A stretch of 64,000 bases of DNA from Brachycybe producta (taxonomy: Eukaryota > Arthropoda > Diplopoda > Playtdesmida > Andrognathidae). Each line of letters begins with the position of its first letter. The stretch's first letter is position 1. The stretch covers positions 3,249,155 to 3,313,154 of the forward strand of contig JAUPFP010000013.1 in NCBI GenBank assembly GCA_036925085.1, written 5' to 3'. The notes under the pieces were generated by a model. That model saw nothing but the letters and a program-made list of their open reading frames with translations, was not told the origin of the DNA and ran no database searches. Shown piece by piece: positions 19,998-30,218 of the stretch. Position numbers and translations under genes: made by a program.

Positions 19998-22175
19998 ATG
20001 CCAGGTAGAGGCTCATGGAGAGGAGGCAGAATGATGTCTGCCTCTTCTAGTGAAGATGAGACGGAGAGTGGAACGGCGGGGACCGCTGAACCCCTCTCTC
20101 AATCTACCTGCCAGCTACAAAGGGCGGGCGCCGCCAGTGCGCCAGTAACGAGAAGAGAGTCGCCAAACATAATAGATAGGCGCCGCACCTCCTCCGAACC
20201 GGAGAATTTTCACCGGCGTGGGGAGAAGCGCCTAAAAGCAAGCTTCAAGCGACCTGCCAATGTCGGGCGCGAAGGGAAGCCTGCTGCTCCAAGCAGCATC
20301 GTCCCCTTCGACGTCACGACATCAAAACACTACTGGGAGGAGCGGGAAGACCGCATCGATATTAATACAATGGCATGGGGGGTTAACCAGGCGTTCCGCG
20401 ATAGCATCGCGCCTGGTCAACCCATTCCGGGTGGAGCTGAAGCAAGAGGGAAGCGTGGGGGAGGTGGATCTGTGCCCTCCCCCCTCGAAGACCTCCACTT
20501 GGAGATGCAGAGGGAGGCTGCCCTTCGCCAGGCAGCCAGAGATAAAAAGGAAGGGGAGGACAATCTGGCGTACCTCCGTGCGGTTTGCGCCCGCCTTGTC
20601 GAGCTGGGCTTACCGTGTACGGCGCAACTCCCGAAGGAGGAGCTCCTGCGAATCGAGGCCCGACTCCAAGAAGCCGCCCGAGTTACGTCATCGGCCACGT
20701 CATCACCTCCATCCTCAAACTCGCCAGCAACCCTGACAACTGGCCTCTCCACATCTCCTTCTCCACCCATAACGCCACCAGAGCCTTTCCAACACTGCTC
20801 ACCGGTGCCGTCAATCACTCCGCCGCCTCCTCCTCATACACCATTATCGTCACCACCAACCTCCCGATGTGCCACGCCTCCACGCAGCGAGGCCGCCACA
20901 CCAACTCCGACTCCAAAGCTACCTTCCATAGTGGTGGTTCCCCAACCTGTTCGTGTTCAGGTTCCCACTGGGGCTCGCCCCAAGGAGCCTCAACAGTCCT
21001 ACAGGGGCCACCACTCTCCTCGAGACTCTCTTCAACGGCCACAACCACGTCGCTCTTCGCCACGTGGTTCCCATCTTTCGCCCCGACGCCGACCCGACGG
21101 AAGAAGTCAGCAGGAACAACGTGGTTCCTCTGGACGCGGCCCTCCGCCGCGTAATAACTTCGACCCAAGGGTCAGGCAAGACCTACAGGATCCCCGAGTC
21201 CAACTGGACCGCGACCATCGCTATGAAACTCGGGGCCCTCCTACTTGGGTCCCGCGTCGCTCTCCTCCTCCGCCACCTCCGGGCCGCCCTTCTGGACAAC
21301 CTACGCCTACACCTTTGATGCCGCCACCTTCCGCAGAGCGTGCCGCGTTCTTGAAAAAACAGAAGGCCATCACAAACCTTCTGCAAGACGTCATGCGACA
21401 GGGAGGTGACCCCATGGAAGCACTGGGCCGTGCACCAGGAAGTGCCAAGCCACTGGAGGCGCTGAGCAGGAAGTCGGCATCGAAGCGACTACGTCAGCGG
21501 GCCCGCGATATGGCCCGGTCCGCCTTGCGCCATGCCAGGCCTATCACGGGCGCATCAGTTTCTTTGGAACCTGCGGCTCCAACACCAGCCCGACCAGCCG
21601 CACCGCCCACTGTACCCCATGCCGGGGCTACTCTGGGGCGGTTACCGCTGGATCATCCGTTCCGTGCAGCCACCTCCGGCGAGAGGTTGCTCAACAATCG
21701 GTGGGTCACTTGGCAGCGCGAAGTGCGCTCTGCCAACACCCTTTACGTAGGACACTTCTCTTTGGAGGAAGGGTTTCCCCGTCTGGACCTCCCTCCCCGG
21801 GAGCGATATGTCGTGGGACTCTCCCGCCTAACAAGTGTCCTCATCACCATCGTCTTCCCAAGAAGACGGATTGTTGAAACCACCAGTTTCGCCGGAGATG
21901 CCATCGATGAAGCCACGGAAGCCCTTTTGGGAGCTTTCGTCAACTCCGTCTTTAGACTGCCAGCTGGACAGACGTTCCGTACCAGTCGCCACTACATTCC
22001 GGAACCGGATCCTCGCTACCGAATCGCCGTCTTATGGGACGCCGCTTGGGCTACACTGTACAACAAGCGGTCCTCCCGTAAGATTATCGGGGACCGGGAT
22101 ATCTTCAATATCTTCCACCGGGATCTACCTGACGACCAGGGACAATGGCTGTCTGCCGCATCCAGCTACCGATGA
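19998..22175 (+). CDS. Unrecognised second protein of the LTR element
   Basis: A 725-codon frame on the same strand as Gag, ending ~400 bp before the right LTR, where some LTR elements place an envelope or accessory gene. I do not recognise it. Residues 1-20 are RG/S-rich. Residues ~100-145 contain a KHYWEEREDRIDINTMAWG block. Residues ~163-228 are helical and charged (LEMQREAALRQAARDKKEGE), likely a coiled coil. Residues ~230-345 are Ser/Pro/Thr-rich and ~340-440 Arg/Pro-rich and basic. Residues ~450-515 form a Lys/Arg-rich helix pair. Residues ~545-725 look like a folded domain (NNRWVTWQREVRSANTLYVG, RERYVVGLSRLTSVLITIVF, YRIAVLWDAAWATLYNKR). I see no signal peptide, membrane span, CCHC knuckle, or YxDD, DDE or GPY motif, so it is not an obvious envelope, polymerase or integrase. 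Nucleic-acid binding is plausible from the basic parts but not shown. Confidence 0.75.
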   Translation: MPGRGSWRGGRMMSASSSEDETESGTAGTAEPLSQSTCQLQRAGAASAPVTRRESPNIIDRRRTSSEPENFHRRGEKRLKASFKRPANVGREGKPAAPSSIVPFDVTTSKHYWEEREDRIDINTMAWGVNQAFRDSIAPGQPIPGGAEARGKRGGGGSVPSPLEDLHLEMQREAALRQAARDKKEGEDNLAYLRAVCARLVELGLPCTAQLPKEELLRIEARLQEAARVTSSATSSPPSSNSPATLTTGLSTSPSPPITPPEPFQHCSPVPSITPPPPPHTPLSSPPTSRCATPPRSEAATPTPTPKLPSIVVVPQPVRVQVPTGARPKEPQQSYRGHHSPRDSLQRPQPRRSSPRGSHLSPRRRPDGRSQQEQRGSSGRGPPPRNNFDPRVRQDLQDPRVQLDRDHRYETRGPPTWVPRRSPPPPPPGRPSGQPTPTPLMPPPSAERAAFLKKQKAITNLLQDVMRQGGDPMEALGRAPGSAKPLEALSRKSASKRLRQRARDMARSALRHARPITGASVSLEPAAPTPARPAAPPTVPHAGATLGRLPLDHPFRAATSGERLLNNRWVTWQREVRSANTLYVGHFSLEEGFPRLDLPPRERYVVGLSRLTSVLITIVFPRRRIVETTSFAGDAIDEATEALLGAFVNSVFRLPAGQTFRTSRHYIPEPDPRYRIAVLWDAAWATLYNKRSSRKIIGDRDIFNIFHRDLPDDQGQWLSAASSYR

Positions 22176-22578
22176 GGCCAGGTCCGGCGGGATTACCCCC
22201 CCGTACGGTTCATGGACCCAGGATCCTCCCCACCCTCCGCAGCAGGGATAGCTGCGCGCCACATGTACTCATGTGGTTGCCACCCATCCGGGTGGCATTA
22301 TCGAAAAATTTATAAAAAAATAAAATACGTTGCAACTGTTCTTTTCTTTTTAGATTTCAATAGCGGCTCGCCACTCAGCGAGCATTAATTATCTTTGTTT
22401 TATGTTTTCAGCCTTTTCCAATTTTTAAGGGCGCTGACACTTCGGTGCCAGTGCCTTTCCATAACCACCTCTGTACACGGTAAGTCCTCAGCCACCCATG
22501 TCTCCCCGCTGCGTAACTTGAAAACCTTCCACCCTTGGCTGGAGTACGAGGACGTACTCCAAGCAAAGTTGGAGGGTA
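22176..22578 (+). other. 3' region and polypurine tract of the LTR element
   Basis: About 400 bp between the second frame and the right LTR. It has an AT-rich stretch near 22305-22325 and ends CAAAGTTGGAGGGTA directly before TGTAAC. The GGAGGG at 22571-22576 is a weak candidate polypurine tract. Confidence 0.55.
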
Positions 22579-23266
22579 TGTAACACCCTGTAAATCGTGA
22601 TCCCGCCAAAACCATAGCCTGGGGGGTAAACAACTCTCAACCGTCCCTCCCTCCTCTCTGACTCACCTTTCTGACTCATGCCCCAGTGGCGGATTGATAC
22701 ATAAAGGACCATGGTCACTTGGACCTGGTTACACCTCGCAGGTGTACACAGGTCCAAGGTATAAAAGGACCATGTTCCTCTTTGTTCCTCAGTTCTTTCC
22801 TTTGCCTGTTTTTGCGATACATTCCAAATCATGGGCCTGAGGATTTCCAGTTAGTATTTTACTATTCACCCTTGTATCTGTACTTCTTACAAGGAATGAA
22901 TAAAAGTGTTGTAATAAGAAGTAGCGTTGTCTCTATGTCTTTATGCTAATAACTTCTCTTCAGAGGCCGGAGGTTTCATAGGGCAGGAGCTATACGATTC
23001 TCAGCAGCTACAACATCTTCTCTAGTCGGAATACCGATGGAGAAGATGTATATCAGCATCAACCGGAAGAGAGAGAGATGGCCGCCACTCTCCTGCATTG
23101 ATTTCACCCCCATGCAGAAGAGTGACTTCAATCTATCTCCATCCAGCTCTCTCTACAGCTCGGATCTTCTCTGTGCAGGTGTCATACTGCTCAGAGAAGA
23201 AACGAAAAGTAGAAAATGTCATCTAAAGGTTGGTAATAAAATATTGGTTGATGTCAAAAGCTCACA
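22579..23266 (+). repeat. Right LTR
   Basis: A copy of 13008-13695. Its TATA box is at 22760-22768 and its AATAAA at 22899-22904. It ends CTCACA and is followed by the TACT target copy. Matching translations of all internal frames in both LTRs show there are few or no differences. Confidence 0.95.
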
Positions 23267-23306
23267 TACTGGTTGTTGGTTTATGCAGTGTATACTGTAT
23301 ATACTA

Positions 23307-23703
<397 letters not shown>

Positions 23704-23852
23704 CATATGTCGTATCCAATTGGTGTAATCGTACATTAGGCCTACACGAAATGTATGACCATTTCGTTCGTGTTTTGATTCAAGACACATTTCGCAAAAT
23801 GGACATTCATTTCATGTAATGGACAATTATTACGCCAATTGGATGCGACATT
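23704..23852. mobile_element. TGTCGCATCC foldback MITE, copy 1
   Basis: Left ATATGTCGTATCCAATTGGT and right ACGCCAATTGGATGCGACAT are inverted. The arms carry TGTAAT and the CACGAAATG / CATTTCATG words. Further copies are at 42359-42488 and 60285-60429. About 150 bp, non-coding. Confidence 0.78.
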
Positions 23853-23934
23853 TAAATAACAATCCTGAAAATAAGAATGAAATAGAATTAGAAAAGAGAA
23901 GAATCTTTTATATTGATGAGATTTATTTGGCGTT

Positions 23935-24198
23935 TAAAGGGTTCTCACACATTACAACAGAAAACATTTCAAGGAAATTGTTGAGTTGTTGAGAAAGATT
24001 AAGCAGCGGAGGAGACATAAAGAATGATGAGTCTTAAGGGACGCCTTCTTATTGGCTGATAAAATGTAGTTCCACGTCGCAGAATAGAAAAAGTTTAAAC
24101 TACCTTCGACCAAATAGATATAATACAATTATTAAAATTAGACAAAAATTTTATGTATTTTCTGTTGACTTTTCTGCATGTGTGGGAGGCCAGGTCTG
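23935..24198. mobile_element. CACACATGC-family MITE
   Basis: Left region GGGTTCTCACACATTACAAC followed by AGAAAAC; right end TTTTCTGCATGTGTGGGAGG. The right end abuts another element of the same family that starts near 24196 (CTGAGGATAAAGGCCACACA), which makes a perfect 16 bp inverted repeat at 24170-24224. The left boundary is uncertain. Confidence 0.5.
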
Positions 24199-24224
24199 AG
24201 GATAAAGGCCACACATGCAGAAAA

Positions 24225-24597
24225 CATTCTACTAATATTAATAAGTTCTATTTGACTAAACTGATGTAGAAAACAAAAACGCTGAAATTGTTTCTGCTTT
24301 CCATGCGGAATTACATGTTATGGAGTCAATAAGAAAAATGGCGTTGGGACCATTTTTCTTTATGGCTCTTCCTCTACAGGCGGTTGGAGACAGCATTAAA
24401 GATTTTTCATCAAACCAATTACAGATTGCCGTTTCTTATAAATGAGCGGGGCATATGACATCAGACCATTATCAAACCAAAATTGTTAATGCTGTCTTCA
24501 CTTGCCTGTCTTCCTCTTAATCTTTCCTATTTTTTCTATAAACTCAATCGGCAATGCCCTTAAAGTGGTTTCTATTGTAAAAGCATGTGATTCAGGT
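24225..24597. other. Probable body of a second CACACATGC-family element
   Basis: Starts with CAGAAAAC next to the junction described for 23935-24198. I cannot place its right end. No gene is seen. Confidence 0.35.
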
Positions 24598-24746
24598 CTT
24601 AGGGACGGATCAAACACGCTGAAAAACCACCAGAAAATATAAATAAGAAATTCTTATGTTCATTTGCACTGACAGAGATATATGGCGCTTACAAAGTGAA
24701 GTTGACTGGGATTTTTTTTTTTCAGCGTGAGTGATTCTTCCCTTAG
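24598..24746. mobile_element. CACACATGC-family MITE
   Basis: Left CTTAGGGACGGATCAAACAC then GCTGAAAAACC; right TTTTTCAGCGTGAGTGATTC then TTCCCTTAG. About 149 bp with ~30 bp inverted ends. Non-coding. Confidence 0.78.
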
Positions 24747-25813
24747 TTTTTTTTTTCTTCTGTTTCTGTGATGTTGTACTTTATATTCTGTTTTATAGTC
24801 TTTGTGTTTTTGTTGCGTCTCCCCTTTTTTTCTTCAGTGCAATCAAATCTGTCTACAAGCTGCTGCATCTCCTCTTTTCAACCCGTTTTTTTTCTGATTT
24901 AGCTTTCATCCTTGGCTTGTTTCTTCTTCTTTTCTTCCAAATGCCAATTATAAACGCCTTCTGTTCGTTCGTTTGTTTGTACATTCGACACATGGCTCAT
25001 TTTTTTTTTTTGTTCTTTTTCCTCCATCTTTTTTCACCCCTTCGGTTTAGCTTCACCCTTTTACTTTGGCCTACTTTTGTTTTGATAATTTATTTTTTTT
25101 TTCTCCGTCTCTCGAATGCAAACCACGGAGCCTCAAAATAAACGGTGAAGATCTATTTATGAGCGTTTATTGTTTCGAGAGGTATTTTTTTCGGTCTATC
25201 CTCAAGGGAAAAATGAAATGAAGTGACGTCATTTGAATTCAAGAATAGCAACAAAAAAAATAAAGAATTATTCATTCTTTCTTTCTTTATGATAGAAATC
25301 TATGAAGAAATAAAAATTAATTGGAATATTCTTCAGGTTGATTTAATTTCGCGCGTTTTAAATTTATTCTTATCTCAGTTAAGAGAATAAATCCCAGAAG
25401 GAGTCTATTAAATTTGTCAGGTTTTTTTTTCTTCTTATAATTTTTTTTCACTTTTTTTTGTTAAATATTACATTTTTTTTTTACACAGAATTAAATTCTT
25501 AGGAGGTTTTTAAAAAAAATATAATAAACAAAAATGGTTTATTTAGTTAGTGTCTTATAAATATTTAGATAAGTAGTCCTCCTCCTTCTCTTCCTTCAAC
25601 TATTTCTTCATTCTTTTTAGACGACTAAGAAAAGAAGTTATAAGAAGTAAAGCAGAAAAAACACTAACATTTTTCTTTTGAATTTATGTTGTAATTAAAA
25701 AGGATTTTATTTACGATCTTTCCTCATTATTCAGATTACTTCTTAGACTTTTTCAAGTACAGAGGTTTTTCATAGCTCACAAAAATATGTTTAGATGTAT
25801 GTTTATAAAAATA
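24747..25813. other. T-rich non-coding stretch
   Basis: A 136-codon frame at 24731-25141 is almost wholly Phe/Leu/Ser from T-runs and starts inside the preceding MITE, so I reject it. No other candidate gene is seen. Confidence 0.6.
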
Positions 25814-26373
25814 GGAGAGAGAAAGAGAGAGAGAGAGAGAGATAGAAAAGAGAAAGAGAGAGAAAAGTAAGAGAAAGAAGAGTGAGAGAGAGAGAGAGAA
25901 GAGAAAGAGAAAGAAAGATAGAAAAGAGAAAGAGTGAGAGAGAAGGGTAAGAGAGAGAGAGAGAGAGAGAGGAGTAAGAGAGAGAGAGGAGTAAGAGAGA
26001 GAGAGAGAGAGAAAGATAGAAAGAAAAGTAAGAGAGAGAAGAGTGAGAGAGAGAGAGAAGAGTGAGAGAGAGAGAAGAGTGAGAGAGAGAGAAGAGTGAG
26101 AGAGAGAGAGAAGAGTGAGAGAGAGAGAGAAGAGTGAGAGAGAGAGAGAAGAGTGAGAGAGAGAGAGAAGAGTGAGAGAGAGAGAGAGAAGAGTGAGAGA
26201 GAGAGAGAAGAGTGAGAGAGAGAGAGAGAAGAGTGAGAGAGAGAGAGAGAGAAGAGTGAGAGAGAGAAGAGAAAGAGTGAGAGAAGGGTGAGAGAGAGAA
26301 GAGAAAGAGAAAGAAAGATAGAAAAGTAAGAGAAAGAGTGAGAGTGTGAGAAAGATAGAGAGAAGAGTAAGAT

Positions 26374-26374
<1 letters not shown>
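25814..26374 (+). repeat. 560 bp GA-rich minisatellite
   Basis: Purine-only + strand except for scattered T, built from (GA)n with repeating GAAGAGTGAGAGAGAGA units of about 20-24 bp. The 218-codon minus-strand frame (SLSLSL) is an artefact. Confidence 0.95.

Positions 26375-26375
<1 letters not shown>

Positions 26376-26449
<74 letters not shown>
26376..26449. repeat. TA microsatellite
   Basis: About 74 bp of TA directly joined to the GA tract on its left, followed by a second short GA run near 26478-26494. Confidence 0.95.
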
Positions 26450-26456
<7 letters not shown>

Positions 26457-27301
26457 CACACAGTATATAAATAGAAAGAGAGAGAGAGAGAGAGAAATGA
26501 TATTTTAATGTGACGTGAATTACGAGCTACTTTTTTGTGGACTTTTATATCATTTTTTCTTATCTTACCTTTTAAAAGGTAACAGTTGTCTGGATATAAT
26601 AATAACATCTACAATGCGGTCGGCGGGAATAACGGATGTTGGTATTCTTTAGATGAGAGATGATTATGATGGAAAAACAAAAGAAATTTTTTTTGTAATA
26701 ATGCAGATAAAATTCCTAATAAAAATGAGGTAATTTTATATTTAAAAAAAATGTTTGTTTGAAACTAGAAGATTAAATTGAATGAATTTTTTTTAATTAA
26801 AAAAGAAAACAAAAAGATTAAAAATGTTAAGCTTCAACTTAGTTTTTTCTGGACTGGAATGAAATCTTCTTGAATTTGGGTGTAAATATCAATCAATTTA
26901 GATTGCCCCACTCAATCACTGATCGTAAAAATCATACAAAGTGAGCATTTATCAATATTTGTATGTTATGTATGATAATGACGTCATTTCCGAACCTCCA
27001 TTATCATTATGATGATCATCTTCTTGGACCATTATTAGTTTGTTGATCATTTGGTTGAAACTTGAAAGGAAGAATGTAACCATCATTTGTTCCACTCTTG
27101 TGATAGTTGAACTGACCATTGGTCAAATCAAATGGCTTTTTTGGAACTTTCTTTATTTGTTTTTAAAGATGGTTCGTCTGTATAATTTTTATATACTGTC
27201 TGGATTTCGTTATTTTAACATCTGAGAATTACCGAGATAAATTATTACAGTATATCTTCATATTCTTAAAAAAATGTGAAACGTTTTTTTTACTCGTTTT
27301 G
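26450..27301. other. AT-rich non-coding stretch
   Basis: No gene, no clear repeat partner. One 61-codon frame at 27040-27225 has no recognisable feature. Confidence 0.5.
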
Positions 27302-27762
27302 TTAGGCTGAATCCACATCAAGCTGACAAAACACAAACTAAACAGAAACTCAAGTATTTCTAGGCGAAATTGTCGACAATTCCGTAACATTTCTGCGACT
27401 TTTGTGTTTTGTTTTGTCTGCAATGTCACAAACAATTCCATGTCTTGGCTCAAGTTTTTGTTTTGTTTCTCAGTACTACACAACATTATTTCAACATTAC
27501 CTGTGCAGTATTAAAACAATAACAGAACAGTGAAATAAAACACTTCAAAGCAACCCTTAATAACTATTGTCAACGTCTAGGAAACAATAACCTATTTGTG
27601 TTGTGTCACAAATTTGTTGTCGGTTTGTCTGGAGTATTGCTGACAATTGTTTCAGTTTCGGTTCTTGTTTTCAAACTCTGCTTTTTCTGGCAGTTTTGTA
27701 TGTTTTTTTGTTATTGTCTGGAACTCATGTTGCACTTTTGTCAGCTTGATGTGAACCAGGCC
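27302..27762. mobile_element. TIR element, GGCTGAATCCACATC ends
   Basis: Left GGCTGAATCCACATCAAGCT then GACAAAA; the reverse complement of the right is GGCCTGGTTCACATCAAGCT then GACAAAA. About 30 bp of strong terminal repeat continues weakly inward (ACAAAAC...GTTTTGT words). Flanks GTTA and GTA are compatible with a TTAA-type target that has decayed. An 85-codon minus-strand frame inside is not supported. Confidence 0.7.
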
Positions 27763-28818
27763 GTATAGAGTTTTGCTTTTAAAATTCAAATAAGATTTTG
27801 TGTTGAGTCCATTAATAGGTTTGTGTGTCTGTTTCTATTGGTCTTTTGTGTACAGTAGTGTCCAGTCTATTGCAAACACAAAGTACAAGTGCAAAAAAAA
27901 AAATCACACTTCCGCTTTTATTCTTTTCTGTATTCATAGATTTTCTTTTGTGAATTTTTTTGAGAAAAGTTATTTTTTTTTATATATACTGTATATAAAA
28001 AAAACTAGAAAAGAGTTCTAAGAGAGTAGATATCCTTCTATATATTGGCCCCTTCACTCACCATATAAGATTCTCTTTCCATTTGGAAGTAAACAACCAA
28101 AAAAAGGTAGTACTAGATGTATATATATACATGTATATTCTGAATTTTATTTCAATGGATATTATGTCTAGCCAAATTTTTTTTTCTTTCTGTGTTCATA
28201 TTCTCAAAATGTTGAGTGAAATATGAAGAATAAGAAAGAAAAAAAAGTTGAAAAATAACTTTAGTTACTTAGTTTGCTTTTTTTTTGCTGCCATTTATTT
28301 CTTCTTCCCTTTTGCCCTTTTTTTTTCTGTAAAAGGGCAAACGTTATCAGGCAAATTATCTTGCCAAAGATAATAACGAAGAATACGAATGTATATAAAA
28401 TCATGTTTTTTATTGGTGTATATATGTTTATGGGGGGCGCTCTGTCTCTATTTTGTTATGTCATAGAGCCAAATGCTTCCTATCTGTTAAAAAAATCTGT
28501 TATATAAATATTAAATATCATGCAATCTGCATAATATCAAATATAAAATCTTTAGTTTTTTTTTACATTAATATTGAATTGTTGTGGTGCAACAAAGGTC
28601 TCTTGTATTTCTTGTTGTGTATGGCTGGGCGCACACACACACACACACACACTAAATAAAGACATATTGACTGAAGCGTTTCAGACAAAATGAGTGAAGC
28701 ATGTCTATTCCGACTACAACCCACACTAAATTAAGTTAATCACAATTAATCAATTAATATTGTAATAAGAAATAAAGATAAAATGAGATGAAACATACAT
28801 TTTTATATTCCTGTCTTA
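27763..28818. other. AT-rich non-coding stretch
   Basis: Contains a CA microsatellite at 28632-28652 and short frames of 68-77 codons rich in Phe/Leu. No gene supported. Confidence 0.5.
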
Positions 28819-29114
28819 TACGTAGTACACACCTGATAATTTAAATAATAAACGTGTTCTACACAGCCCTGTGAAGAGCAAACAAACAATGTGTCGAAAT
28901 CAATTTATTCAGTTAATAATCTGAAAATATTGAGTTAATACTTAAATATAATTATATAATCTATTGACAAAATATTTATTTAGTATTTCAATTTAAAATA
29001 TTAATAATAAAGTCAATTTTTATTTGGTGTTCGTGTCCTTAACTGGATTCCGTATAATTCACCTAAACAAATTTAACTTGAATTCATTTACCTCATGTGT
29101 GTGCAAGGCATTAG
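28819..29114 (+). mobile_element. ~300 bp TIR family, copy 1
   Basis: Starts GTAGTACACACCTGATAATT and ends CTCATGTGTGTGCAAGGCATTAG. Internal landmarks are ACGTGTTCTACA, GTGAAGAGCAAACAAACAA, TTTATTCAGTTAATAATCTG and CTTAACTGGATTCCGTATAA. Both ends resemble TAATACCTTGTACACAC, so this is a non-autonomous element with short terminal repeats. Other copies: 40194-40497, 40498-40803, 58423-58728, 58769-58990 (partial), 58993-59302. Confidence 0.8.
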
Positions 29115-29295
29115 ACTGGCAAGTAGCCGTTATGGGCTTTCAGACACGACTGATACGTCTCAGTCAGGCAAGACGTCTTATCTCAGTAGTGTGCGCTACC
29201 TGCCCTTACCTGCAATGTTATTTTTTAGTATGTGTTCTTCTAGTTTCTAAAACGCATTCAAGTTTCTCTTTCATTTTGCAGCTGAAAGACAGAAT
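29115..29295. other. Non-coding gap
   Basis: Nothing recognisable. A 122-codon frame at 29024-29392 runs from the preceding repeat through this gap into the next element and is not a gene. Confidence 0.5.
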
Positions 29296-29724
29296 AATTG
29301 AGGCATGCATTCCAAAACGTTGTAAATGCCACATAATGCCTTGTTTTCATTGGGGTGATAATTTAAACGTTTTGAAAATTTTCAACTGGTGAAAAATAGA
29401 AGAAACGTGGCCCCCACTCCATTAACTATCATAGACAAAGGCCACGTCTGTTCTATTTTTCACCAGTTGAAATTTTCAAAAAGTTCAAATTTTCTCCCCA
29501 ATGGAAACAAGGCGTAAGGGTGCAAAACGTTTTTAATCGAAAATGGGTTGTAAACGCCTTGCTTTTTTGCAGGGGAATTTGCTTGTCATAACAGTGCTGT
29601 TTCCTAGTGGTAAAAAAACTGAGGTATAGAAGTGTTATGCAAGTCATAACGTTGTAACAGCCAATAGCAAGTCGAGTAGCAACATGGCCAGTCACTTAGT
29701 GTTTATGATGAGGTTGTAAAATAC

Positions 29725-29919
29725 ACAGGCAAGTAAAGACAGGAACACGCAGACGTTTGCTCCGCCCCTTTTATGAGGACTGGCAACTTCTAATTGGTTT
29801 GTTATGTGGTCTTACGTCACATGCTCCACCCTTTTCAATTTCCAATTGGTTGATATTTGGTCTGACGCTTATAAAAGGGCGGAGCAAACGTCTGCGTGTT
29901 CCTGTCTTTACATGCCTGT
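29725..29919. mobile_element. MULE-like MITE, type B
   Basis: ACAGGCAAGTAAAGACAGGA...CTGTCTTTACATGCCTGT ends, with arms continuing through ACGCAGACGTTTGCTCCGCC. The flanks GTAAAATAC and GTAAAATAA are a 9 bp duplication with one change. A second type B copy lies at 53071-53236. Confidence 0.87.
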
Positions 29920-29939
29920 GTAAAATAACACTAATGTCA

Positions 29940-30136
29940 ACAGGCATCTCTGCCCAGCAGTAAAATTTTGTTGGCCCAGCCCTTTTATGAGCGTCAGACC
30001 AAATATCAACCAATTAGAAATTGAAAAGGGCGGAGCATGTGACATCATACCAAGTAACAAACCAATTATTAGAAATTGATGATGCTCATAAAAGGGTGAG
30101 GCCAACAAAATTTTACTGCTGGACAGAGATGCCTGT
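29940..30136. mobile_element. MULE-like MITE, type C
   Basis: Left ACAGGCATCTCTGCCCAGCA; the reverse complement of the right is ACAGGCATCTCTGTCCAGCA. The arms continue with GTAAAATTTTGTTGGCC. The flanks CTAATGTCA and CTAGTGTCA are a 9 bp duplication with one change. It lies only 20 bp after a type B copy. Confidence 0.87.
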
Positions 30137-30218
30137 CTAGTGTCACTATATAGTGACAACTTGTCAGCATATGTTAAACGTTGGCATTTACAACGTTTTG
30201 AAAATGCACGCTTCAATT

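Larger units (their letters stand above)
13008..23266 (+). mobile_element. Young non-autonomous LTR retrotransposon
   Basis: A 10,259 bp element with 688 bp direct LTRs (13008-13695 and 22579-23266) that begin TG and end CA. The duplicated target TACT lies at 13004-13007 and 23267-23270. Order of parts: LTR, primer site, 2.4 kb leader, Gag-protease frame, 1.5 kb spacer, a second long frame of unknown kind, short 3' region, LTR. The 4 bp target duplication, the single CCHC knuckle and the DTG protease fit the Ty3/Gypsy side of LTR elements. I see no reverse transcriptase, RNase H or integrase motif, so movement would depend on enzymes from another element. The LTRs look identical by eye and both frames are open, so it looks whole for its type and recently inserted. 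Confidence 0.9.
29296..30218. mobile_element. Composite inverted-repeat element with two nested MITEs
   Basis: Left end AATTGAGGCATGCATTCC then AAAACGTTGTAAATGCCA; the reverse complement of the right end is AATTGAAGCGTGCATTTTCA then AAACGTTGTAAATGCCA. Within it, 29338-29520 is a long foldback (arms with CCTTGTTTTCATTGGGG and CAACTGGTGAAAAATAGA). The MULE-like MITEs at 29725-29919 and 29940-30136 are inserted between the foldback and the right end. Confidence 0.68.

Noticed and set aside
20260-21448. Several alternative frames (67-189 codons) overlapping the second protein of the LTR element
   Set aside because: High GC makes stops rare in all frames; these are Ser/Arg/Pro-rich shadows of the main frame.
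19998-22175. Envelope gene interpretation of the second long frame
   Set aside because: No signal peptide, furin-like site with fusion peptide, or membrane span; it is strongly basic and proline-rich.
24731-25141. 136-codon frame with many Phe/Leu
   Set aside because: It starts in a MITE end and is built from T-rich runs; hydrophobic by composition, with no domain.
25803-26459. 218-codon minus-strand frame
   Set aside because: SLSLSL and YIYIYI translation of GA and TA tracts.
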